Below the pieces are notes generated by a model. It worked only from the letters and a program-made list of their open reading frames with translations, made no database searches and was not told where the DNA came from. A program made the position numbers and the translations under genes. A stretch of DNA of 64,000 nt, taken from NCBI GenBank assembly GCA_031552535.1, contig JAVBMJ010000022.1, positions 8,605 to 72,604 on the forward strand, read 5' to 3'. Source of the DNA: JAVBMJ01 sp031552535 (GTDB taxonomy: Bacteria > Bacteroidota > Bacteroidia > Bacteroidales > Rikenellaceae). Shown here one piece after another: positions 32,213-38,961 of this stretch (its first letter is position 1; each line of letters begins with the position of its first letter).

Positions 32213-32980
32213 CTATTTCTCGGCGACCTCTCCTTCGAGCCAGCGCAGAAGCGCATCGGCGCGTTGCCGGCTAACCACAATGGGTTCGGGCAATGGTGGG
32301 TGCATTATGAGTTTCAGCCGGCCGTTGAAGTGGCGGTTTATACTCCGTATAGCATCTAACGACGCTATACATCCACGGCTTACGCGGAAAAACGAGACGG
32401 GATCCACAAGCCCCTCTATATGGTCGAGCGGCAAGTCTATAATATAGTTTTGGGCATCTGTGGTGACAATATATGTGCTTTTTTCCTCCGACACGAAGTA
32501 TGCTATGTTGCGTGTTTCGACCACCTTTATCCTGTCGCCTATGTTGACCGTGAATCGTTCTTTCCATGCCGCCATGAGCCGCGCCCCGATGATGCGTTCG
32601 GCCAGCGAAGCGTCTATCCCTACCCGCTGAGCTTCTGTGTTGCATTTGCGTACCGCAGCCACCAGTTCAGCACTGTCAATGGGCTTCAACAGATAGTCTA
32701 TACTATTGACTTTAAAAGCCTTGATGGCATAATTATCGTATGCTGTCGTAATAATTACCTTCGCCCGTACATCTGTCATGCGGAAAATTTCGAAACACAA
32801 TCCGTCCGACAATTCGACGTCCATGAATATGACATCGGCGCTGTTCGACGACAGCCACTCCACGGCGCCTGTTATCGACCCTGTACGTCCTATAACACGC
32901 ACCTGGGGGCAGTGCTGCGCAAGGAGCCTCTCGAGCACCATCTGTGCCGGTATTTCATCCTCTATTATCAGCGCTTTCAT
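32213..32980 (-). CDS. LytTR-family response regulator
   Basis: A 255-residue regulator. The receiver domain (about 1-115) has the acidic pair in IIEDE, phospho-acceptor Asp54 (VIFMDVELSDG) and the switch lysine in DYLLKPI. The C-terminal LytTR DNA-binding domain (about 150-250) includes VVETRNIAYFVSEEKSTYIV and FFRVSRGCIASLDAIRSI. It follows the LytS-type kinase gene by 80 bp on the same strand and is its likely partner. An element-family end (33040) lies between them. Target genes are unknown. Confidence 0.93.
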   Translation of the reverse strand: MKALIIEDEIPAQMVLERLLAQHCPQVRVIGRTGSITGAVEWLSSNSADVIFMDVELSDGLCFEIFRMTDVRAKVIITTAYDNYAIKAFKVNSIDYLLKPIDSAELVAAVRKCNTEAQRVGIDASLAERIIGARLMAAWKERFTVNIGDRIKVVETRNIAYFVSEEKSTYIVTTDAQNYIIDLPLDHIEGLVDPVSFFRVSRGCIASLDAIRSINRHFNGRLKLIMHPPLPEPIVVSRQRADALLRWLEGEVAEK

Positions 32981-33039
32981 CGTTGGGGATTATGTGATAT
33001 TCTATATCTGTGGGTATTCCGGCCCCTGGCCGAAACTCA

Positions 33040-33056
33040 GAAACTGTTTAAGAATA
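33040..33056. repeat. solo end of the GAAACTGTTTAAA family between kinase and regulator
   Basis: GAAACTGTTTAA GAATATT starts at 33040 after TCA, matching the family end and its TNA flank. It lies in the 80-bp gap between two genes that should be cotranscribed. No second end is visible, so it is a remnant. Confidence 0.5.
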
Positions 33057-33060
33057 TTTC

Positions 33061-34092
33061 TCATATCAGTGGCAGGCTAACTGTGAAATTTTTGCCGTTG
33101 TTGTCGATTGTGATGCTTCGTCCCATCACGTCGCGATACTGGCCGTCAATATTCTTGAGTCCTTTCCCCGTTGTGGCGCTTGGCGTCAGCCTCGGCTGGA
33201 GATTATTCGACACCACCAGTTTGCCACCTTCGATGCGTATCCGTATTTCGAGCGGCATCTCAGAGCCGACGATATTATGCTTGGTGGCGTTCTCGATAAG
33301 TATCTGCACGCTGCAAGGGATGACGGGATAGTCGAGATACTGCTCCGGAATCTCGGTTATCACCGCCAACCCGTCCTGGAACCTTTCTTTCAGCAAGTCG
33401 AGATAAAGATCCGTAAATATCAGTTCGTCACGCAGGCTCACCACCGGCTTGTCTTCGTTGCCTAACATATAACGGTATATCCCCGCCAGTTTTTTGATAA
33501 AATCACTGGCCCTCACCGGATCTGTCTGCACGAGGTAGTCGAGGTTGTTGAGCGAGTTGAACAGGAAGTGCGGGTTGAGTTGTTGCTTGAGCCGGTTGTA
33601 CTGGTACTGCGCCTTGTGCTTTTTGCCTATCTCCGTCACAAGCGCCCGGTGCGTGTATTGGTAGTAGTTGATCAGGTCGCCTATCACCACTATCGCTGCA
33701 TTTATCAGCAGAGCCGCCAGAAAGCGTATCAGGAAATAGAGCAGCATCTGCCCACGGACATAGTGGTCGGCCTCCAGGGAGTTGACCAGCGCAGAAGTGA
33801 TTCCGCTTACAACGATTATATAACCGAATATCAGCGCAAACCTGCGTAAGGGCTTTTTCCCGTAGGGATACCGGCGCGAAAAGTATATCACAAACAGTAT
33901 GTCGGCCACCGATACCGGGATGAAGACTGCGTAGTGGCTGAAAATGTCGGCGAAACTCTTATAAAGGTCGAACCCGTGCTCCACCTGCAGCTCCCGGTAG
34001 ATGTCGACATAGAATATCCGGAACAGCAACACTGCCGCCGCCAGTATAAACAGTTGCCTCTCTGTGGCATTAAGCCTGAAACCCCGTTTCAT
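33061..34092 (-). CDS. LytS-type membrane sensor histidine kinase
   Basis: A 343-residue kinase. Four hydrophobic segments (about 12-30, 52-72, 84-104 and 115-142) form a membrane sensor without a large periplasmic domain. The His_kinase domain carries His175 (LNPHFLFNSLNNLDYL), and the HATPase part has LIENATKHNIVG and TGKGLKNIDGQY. It would respond to a membrane or small-molecule cue and phosphorylate the LytTR regulator at 32213-32980. It is the second gene of a three-gene operon beginning with a small membrane protein. Confidence 0.92.
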   Translation of the reverse strand: MKRGFRLNATERQLFILAAAVLLFRIFYVDIYRELQVEHGFDLYKSFADIFSHYAVFIPVSVADILFVIYFSRRYPYGKKPLRRFALIFGYIIVVSGITSALVNSLEADHYVRGQMLLYFLIRFLAALLINAAIVVIGDLINYYQYTHRALVTEIGKKHKAQYQYNRLKQQLNPHFLFNSLNNLDYLVQTDPVRASDFIKKLAGIYRYMLGNEDKPVVSLRDELIFTDLYLDLLKERFQDGLAVITEIPEQYLDYPVIPCSVQILIENATKHNIVGSEMPLEIRIRIEGGKLVVSNNLQPRLTPSATTGKGLKNIDGQYRDVMGRSITIDNNGKNFTVSLPLI

Positions 34093-34168
34093 TTCCCGTC
34101 GCTTTTACGTGTTCGCAGCCTGCCTGCGATGCCGTGGCGTTTTTTATATGCCCGGCATTCGAGCCTTT

Positions 34169-34534
34169 TCAGTTATTCTTGCCGCTGCTTCGGATCCTTC
34201 GCCTCACGATGAAGTAAGATGTCCATCCCAGCGCTTCCGTCACAAAAAATGTCGTTATCACATTGGCATAACGTCCCAAAGCCGAAAAACTGTTAAGTAT
34301 ATCGGCTCCCTTGACCCCGAGATAGAATCCGGCGAAACAGCACAACAGGATCATGGCCGTAGCGACATCCGCCGGATAGTCATAAATAAGCGCTATTATT
34401 ATAAGCATGGTTATCGTGAGTACCGTCAGCACGATGTCGTCTTTGATTCCGAGCAGCATGCAGGTGAACGACCCCAATGCATGTAAAAGCGCAAAACCGT
34501 GTATAATCAAATGTGTTTTCGATACCTTGCCCAT
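34169..34534 (-). CDS. small four-helix membrane protein of unknown function
   Basis: A 121-residue protein with about four hydrophobic segments (HLIIHGFALLHALGSFTCML; IVLTVLTITMLIIIALIY; ATAMILLCCFAGFYLGV; VITTFFVTEALGWTSYFIV) and a basic C-terminus (RRRIRSSGKNN). I do not recognise the family. It precedes the LytS-type kinase by 76 bp on the same strand, so it may be an accessory of that sensor; this is inference from position. A type A element starts 24 bp upstream of its start codon. Confidence 0.7.
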   Translation of the reverse strand: MGKVSKTHLIIHGFALLHALGSFTCMLLGIKDDIVLTVLTITMLIIIALIYDYPADVATAMILLCCFAGFYLGVKGADILNSFSALGRYANVITTFFVTEALGWTSYFIVRRRIRSSGKNN

Positions 34535-34561
34535 ATTTAGAATATCGGGTTTAAATTTTTA

Positions 34562-34722
34562 GAAACTGTTTGGATTTGTTAACGAGATTATTTTATATCG
34601 TTTTGCCGATGATTTCCCGCGGTGGGACGAGGCGAATAGCGGCCCCTGTTTAACGAACCACACCGCGTGAAAGTGCGGCAAAGAGGATAAAAGAACGAGA
34701 TTAATAAATTCAAAACGGCTTC
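34562..34722. mobile_element. MITE-like element, core type A, copy 2
   Basis: A 161-bp element beginning GAAACTGTTTGGATTTGTTA and ending AAATTCAAAACGGCTTC, flanked by TTA (34559-34561) and TAA (34723-34725). It is nearly identical over its length to the copy at 47637-47797. No coding frame. It lies upstream of the small membrane protein and signalling operon. Confidence 0.85.
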
Positions 34723-34804
34723 TAAATTTCCTCAGGAAAATTAAATAGTTTCTAATTCCCGATAAAGGTAGTATCTTTTTTTTAAACCGCCTCCGGTCGG
34801 CTTG

Positions 34805-34843
34805 GAAACTGTTTAATTTTCCACAGGAAATTTAAACAGTTTC
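34805..34843. repeat. 39-bp palindromic mini-element of the same family
   Basis: GAAACTGTTTAATTTTCC (34805-34822) and GGAAATTTAAACAGTTTC (34826-34843) pair with one mismatch around ACA. It is two family ends joined back to back with no core. TTG and TTA flank it. A similar half-decayed copy (AAATTTCCTCAGGAAAATTA to 34752) abuts the type A element at 34722. Confidence 0.75.
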
Positions 34844-34899
34844 TTAATTCTATCTTACCCAACTTTTTAATTCCTTATCCGGTCCGGTTTACCGTTATT

Positions 34900-35087
34900 T
34901 CGACAGATTCCGGGCCCTGATGGCATGGAGTTTGCATGTGTATTAGGAAGAGGCAAAAGTCATAATATCAACAGTGATTGGGTATTATACAAAAGGTTTC
35001 TTCATTTATTTAAGTTTGGGTTAGTAGTTTAGGGGCGAAATCCCCGGAGCGTGAAGCAACTGTGAAGTTCCTTCACGCTTTTTTTGT
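34900..35087 (+). ncRNA. possible small RNA ending in an intrinsic terminator
   Basis: GCGTGAAG (35049-35056) and CTTCACGC (35071-35078) form a hairpin followed by TTTTTTTT (35078-35085), a clear Rho-independent terminator on the plus strand. No plus-strand gene lies upstream; the nearest upstream genes are all on the minus strand. The terminator therefore needs a transcript starting somewhere in about 34,860-35,000. A second short paired element, GGGGCGAAATCCCC (35032-35045), precedes it. The 5' end and any family assignment (for example a Bacteroidales 6S-like RNA) are guesses. Confidence 0.4.
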
Positions 35088-35101
35088 ACAGGAATAAATC
35101 A

Positions 35102-35109
35102 TACCTTTG
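35102..35109 (+). promoter_or_regulatory. -7 box upstream of the DUF4491 gene
   Basis: TACCTTTG fits TAnnTTTG and lies 39 bp before the ATG at 35148, just after the terminator. The nearest TTTG upstream is only 15 nt away, shorter than the usual 19, so the -33 is weak. Confidence 0.5.
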
Positions 35110-35147
35110 TCTTTGCAAAATGCTGAAACGCTCTGAAATAAAACGCC

Positions 35148-35492
35148 ATGGAGTTCATAGACACTCATAATCTCGGAGGGATCGCCATAGGTGCGATAGC
35201 TTTCCTGATAATCGGGTTATTCCATCCGATAGTGATCAAGACGGAATATTATTGGGGTACAAAATTGTGGTGGGTCTTTCTGCTTTTGGGACTGTTGCTG
35301 CTTGCTGTGGCTATGGTATGCCATAATTCATTGATGTCGGCGACGGCCGGGGTCACGGCATTCACATGTTTCTGGAGCATTCACGAACTCTTTGAGCAGA
35401 AGCAAAGGGTTGCCCGCGGATGGTTTCCGTCCAATCCGAAACGTACTGCCGGAAACCAGTCATACAAAAGCCAAATGTCAAATAAAGCATAG
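35148..35492 (+). CDS. DUF4491 membrane protein
   Basis: A 114-residue protein with three hydrophobic segments (GGIAIGAIAFLIIGLFHPIV; LWWVFLLLGLLLLAVAMV; SATAGVTAFTCFWSIHELF). The arrangement, with IKTEYYWGTKLWW between the first two and FEQKQRVARGWFPSNPKR at the end, matches the DUF4491 family of small inner-membrane proteins common in Bacteroidales. The function is not known. It stops 3 bp before the GntP permease and is cotranscribed with it. Confidence 0.85.
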   Translation: MEFIDTHNLGGIAIGAIAFLIIGLFHPIVIKTEYYWGTKLWWVFLLLGLLLLAVAMVCHNSLMSATAGVTAFTCFWSIHELFEQKQRVARGWFPSNPKRTAGNQSYKSQMSNKA

Positions 35493-35495
35493 TTT

Positions 35496-36752
35496 ATGAC
35501 TGCTATCGGGGCTTTGGCAGGGTTGCTGCTCTCAATTTTTTTGATCATACGTAAAGTTTCACCTTTCTACAGTCTTATGGCCGGGGCTCTGGCCGGCGGG
35601 CTTCTTGGCGGCACGGGTCTCGTCGCCACTATCGACCAGATGGTCTCCGGGGTCAAAGACGTAGTGCCCGCCATCGTGAGGATATTGAGTGCCGGCGTGC
35701 TTTCGGGCGTGCTGATAAAGAGCGGTGCGGCAGCTTCTATTTCGCACACCATCGTAACACGGCTCGGTCGCAGGCATGTGTTCCTGGCCCTGGCCCTTTC
35801 GACGATGATGCTGACGGCGATAGGCGTATTCATCGACGTTGCCGTAATCACCGTGGCTCCGGTGGCCCTGTTCATAGGACACCGCTTGTCGATCCCGCGC
35901 ATGAAACTACTGCTTGCGATGATCGGTGGCGGCAAATGCGGCAACATCATTTCTCCCAACCCCAACACTATCATCGCCGCCGAGAATTTCGGGGCTCCTC
36001 TTCCATCGGTGATGTTCGTCAACATGATCCCGGCCATAGTAGGACTCGTCATCACGGTGTGGGTTGTGGCCCGCATCCTGCCCGCGCGTGGAAGTGCCGT
36101 CACGGAAGACTATCCGCAGCAGGCAGGGGCCGACCTTCCGGGCTTTTGGGCCAGTATGGTGGCTCCCCTGGTGGCTATTGCGTTGCTGTCGTTGCGTCCG
36201 CTGTTCGGCATAACAATCGATCCTCTCGTGGCCCTTCCGGCGGGAGGTTTTGCCGGGGTCATAGCCATGAACAAATGGCGCGACCTGGCCGGCGGAGTGG
36301 CTTTCGGACTCGAAAAGATGTCTGTCGTGGCGGTGCTGCTTATCGGTACGGGAACCATTGCCGGGGTGATCAAAGCCTCGGCCATCAAGGATGTTATATT
36401 GTCTGTTCTCGACCGTTGCAATATAGACGAATCGTTGATAGCCCCCGTCTCTGGAGCCCTGATGTCGGCGGCCACGGCATCTACCACAGCCGGGGCCACA
36501 ATAGCCTCGTCGTCGTTCGCCCAGACCATAATTGCCGCCGGGGTTAGCGCCGTGTGGGGCGCGGCCATGGTTAACTCTGGGGCAACAGTACTCGACCATC
36601 TGCCTCACGGGTCGTTTTTCCACGCCACCGGCGGTTCGGTCGAGATGGCCATGAAGGAGAGGTTGCGGCTGATCCCCTACGAAACACTGATCGGATTGAT
36701 GCTTGCTGTGGGCACCGCCATGGCCTATTTCATCGCATCCCGGGTGTTCTGA
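35496..36752 (+). CDS. GntP-family gluconate/organic-acid permease
   Basis: A 418-residue transporter with about 12 transmembrane helices. GntP landmarks include GGLLGGTGLVATIDQM, FIDVAVITVAPVALFIGHRL and the conserved MIGGGKCGNIISPNPNTIIA loop. Family members take up gluconate, hydroxy acids or glycerate by proton symport. No kinase or dehydrogenase for such a substrate is adjacent, so the substrate is open. It starts 3 bp after the DUF4491 gene. Confidence 0.9.
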   Translation: MTAIGALAGLLLSIFLIIRKVSPFYSLMAGALAGGLLGGTGLVATIDQMVSGVKDVVPAIVRILSAGVLSGVLIKSGAAASISHTIVTRLGRRHVFLALALSTMMLTAIGVFIDVAVITVAPVALFIGHRLSIPRMKLLLAMIGGGKCGNIISPNPNTIIAAENFGAPLPSVMFVNMIPAIVGLVITVWVVARILPARGSAVTEDYPQQAGADLPGFWASMVAPLVAIALLSLRPLFGITIDPLVALPAGGFAGVIAMNKWRDLAGGVAFGLEKMSVVAVLLIGTGTIAGVIKASAIKDVILSVLDRCNIDESLIAPVSGALMSAATASTTAGATIASSSFAQTIIAAGVSAVWGAAMVNSGATVLDHLPHGSFFHATGGSVEMAMKERLRLIPYETLIGLMLAVGTAMAYFIASRVF

Positions 36753-36934
36753 GAGTTGCCTTTCCCAGTCAGAATCAGAACAAAACGGTTGTGTTAACAC
36801 GCTCCTGAACACATTCGGGCTTCTGCCAGAGGATAAGGGTGCGTTCGAAGTAAAATGTAAAATCCGGTAAATCTTTATACAAAAATTTATTGGATTTTAG
36901 AAACTGGAATTCCCAACTTTAGGTGCACAAAAAG

Positions 36935-37786
36935 TTAAGCACTTTTCTTGTTAAGTTTCCAGAACTCGTCTATGGCTATATTTTGGAGGGTCGAATGGCG
37001 TCTGGTTTTGTTGTACCATATCTCGATATACTCGAAGATTTCCAGTTCCATTTGCCCGGCCGTCAGCTCTTTATTTCCATATATCATCTCGCACTTCAGG
37101 TTGCGGAAGAAGCTTTCTGCCACCTCGTTGTCCCAGCAGTTTCCTTTTCGGGACATACTTTTCACGATTCTGCCCTTGATCTCGGAACGGAACTCTTCGG
37201 AGGCATACTGCACTCCGCGATCCGAGTGAAAGATCATGCCTTCCCCGATTCTACGGTTACGTACCGCCATCTGATAAGCCCTCACGGCGGTATCTTTAGC
37301 CGTCAGGTTATCGCTCAGGCTCCAGCCGATACAGGTCGATGATCGAGGTCAGGTACAGGAAGTGTTCCCTGGTGTGGATATAGGTAATATCCGACACCCA
37401 TACCTTACCCGGAGCGTCCGCCGTAAACTGCCTGTCCAGATGGTTGGGACAGATACGCAACGAGTGAGGCTTATAGGAGTGGCTGCCTTAGTACTTGCAG
37501 CACAATTTACTGCGCAAGCCCATGCGCTTCATATACTTGGCGACCGTATTGCCCGACACCGCATAACCCGAGGCTTTTATCTCGCGGCGATACGGGGCGC
37601 TCCATAACGCCCCTTAGCCGCCGCATACACAACCTGAATACGATGCTCCAGATACTCACGCTTCTGCTCTCTGCGGCTGGAGATACCTGCCTTGTAATCA
37701 TAATACGAACGGGGACTGACCCTAAGTGCGCGTGCCATTATCCCAACAGGGTAACGGCCCCGGTTGTTATCTATGAAAGAATACAT
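36935..37786 (-). pseudogene. IS3-family transposase OrfB, frameshifted
   Basis: The start is the ATG at 37784-37786, overlapping the orfA stop (TAATG). The first 69 residues (MYSFIDNNRGRYPVGIMARA...RYGAPRI) are a normal HTH/linker region. A one-base deletion near 37577 then breaks the frame, an in-frame TAA appears at 37489-37491, and a further deletion near 37335 shifts it again. The DDE motifs are still readable in pieces: VWVSDITYI, FHSDRGVQYASEEF and CWDNEVAESFFRNLK. The C-terminal 116 residues are open. Catalysis is impossible without suppression of several lesions. Confidence 0.88.
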
Positions 37787-38082
37787 TACCTGTCTATCTT
37801 GGAGAAAACGGCGATCGCTTTTTTTAGTATCTCAAGCTCCATCTTTGTATTACGCAGTTCTTTCTCAAGTTCCTTGACCTGACAGCCCTCGTCACTCAAT
37901 CGCTCGACTCCGTGCCCCTGAAAGCTCGCTTCGCCATGCTCGGCATACTCCGCCCGCCACTTATAAAGACGCTCCGCTGTGATGCCCAGTTCCGCAGCCA
38001 ACGCCTTAACGCTGTCCCGTTCGTAACTCATCTTTACCGCCCGCTCCTTGAACACCCGATCATACTGTCTTTTTGTCCCCAT
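37786..38082 (-). CDS. IS3-family OrfA (transposase DNA-binding subunit)
   Basis: A 98-residue protein starting MGTKRQYDRVFKERAVKMSY with a helix-turn-helix (VKALAAELGITAERLYKW) and a C-terminal leucine-zipper-like coil (VKELEKELRNTKMELEILKK), the standard IS3 OrfA architecture. It appears intact, but its partner OrfB is destroyed. An inverted repeat GTTAAGAT/ATCTTAAC lies just upstream (38091-38115). Confidence 0.88.
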   Translation of the reverse strand: MGTKRQYDRVFKERAVKMSYERDSVKALAAELGITAERLYKWRAEYAEHGEASFQGHGVERLSDEGCQVKELEKELRNTKMELEILKKAIAVFSKIDR

Positions 38083-38197
38083 TTTTCAAAGTTAAGATTA
38101 CTATTTTATCTTAACTCCTTGTGCGGACTAAGTTAGGAACTCCAGTAACACGATACGAACAGTATATCATTTGCATTTGCCCCGCAGACACAGCCTA

Positions 38198-38959
38198 TCA
38201 ATCCGTCGCGCTTGCCGCAGACACCGCGTTTATCAGGGTATCCATCCCTCCTTCCGAAAGACTTAGATTCACAATCACCCCGGAAGGCAGGCGCAGGCGG
38301 CAGACCGAGAAACGCGAATCGAGTTTATATATATATGCGGTATTGACCATGTATTTTCTACCGGCGCGGACGATCATGCCGCCGGCGGCCTGCTGCTCGA
38401 TCTCGCCCAGGCGTTCAAATACGATCTCTTCGATGCCTGCGGCCGTTACCAATTTGCTGTAACATCCGTCGGCCTGGGCATAGACAAAATCTTCCGGTGC
38501 GACGCTCAGCACCGCATGCATGATCTTGAATGAAAACCTGCGTGGGTTGCCGGTGGATAATTGCCCGGTCGCGGCGCTGTATTTCTGTTGCACCTTGCGG
38601 ATCGCGGCGGCCAGTTCGTCGAGCGACACGGGTTTGAGCAGGTAATCCGCCGCCTGGAGCTTGATGGCCTGCATCAGGTATTCCGAATCGCTGAACGCCG
38701 TGGTGAAGATGATGTGGGGCATGGGCAGGGTCGAAACTTCGCGCAGTTTCCCGAGCAGCCACAGCGAATTTTTCTCGGGCAGTTCGATGTCCAGGAACAG
38801 CACATCGGGACGCAGGCGCAGGATGCTTTCGAGCGCCGCGTCACAATCCTCACACATATCCACCACTTCGACCGAGGGGTGGTAAACGGCCAGCTTTTCG
38901 GCCAGCGAGAGACGGGGCATCCGCTCGTCTTCGACGATAATGGCACGCAAACGATCCAT
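38198..38959 (-). CDS. LytTR-family response regulator
   Basis: A 253-residue regulator with a receiver domain (acidic pair in IIVEDE, phospho-acceptor Asp57 in VLFLDIELPEKNS, lysine in DYLLKPVS) and a C-terminal LytTR DNA-binding domain (about 150-245; FVYAQADGCYSKLVTAAGIEE). It begins 2 bp after the propeller sensor kinase stop, so the two form a tight operon and surely a cognate pair. The receiver is more similar in style to LytTR partners of Y_Y_Y sensor kinases than to the 32213 regulator. The nearest candidate targets are the divergent propeller lipoprotein genes at 42090 onward. Confidence 0.93.
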   Translation of the reverse strand: MDRLRAIIVEDERMPRLSLAEKLAVYHPSVEVVDMCEDCDAALESILRLRPDVLFLDIELPEKNSLWLLGKLREVSTLPMPHIIFTTAFSDSEYLMQAIKLQAADYLLKPVSLDELAAAIRKVQQKYSAATGQLSTGNPRRFSFKIMHAVLSVAPEDFVYAQADGCYSKLVTAAGIEEIVFERLGEIEQQAAGGMIVRAGRKYMVNTAYIYKLDSRFSVCRLRLPSGVIVNLSLSEGGMDTLINAVSAASATD

Positions 38960-38961
38960 GG

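Larger units (their letters stand above)
36905..38144 (-). mobile_element. inactive IS3-family insertion sequence
   Basis: About 1.24 kb bounded by imperfect inverted repeats: TGGAATTCCCAACTTTAGGT at the left and, read inward from the right end, TGGAGTTCCTAACTTAGTCC. The two continue in parallel for over 30 bp to a shared AGTTAAG. Inside are orfA and a broken orfB, a typical IS3 layout. The TGGA...TCCA termini suit the IS3 family. No clear target duplication is seen. The element separates gntP from a LytTR regulator gene. Confidence 0.85.

Noticed and set aside
31978..32280. 100-residue minus-strand frame downstream of the LytTR regulator
   Set aside because: Its start overlaps the regulator in another frame and the product has no recognisable features.
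36896..36910. TTAGAAACTG at the left IS3 end as a member of the MITE-like family
   Set aside because: The similarity ends after GAAACTG and the following bases belong to the IS3 inverted repeat, so the match is probably chance.
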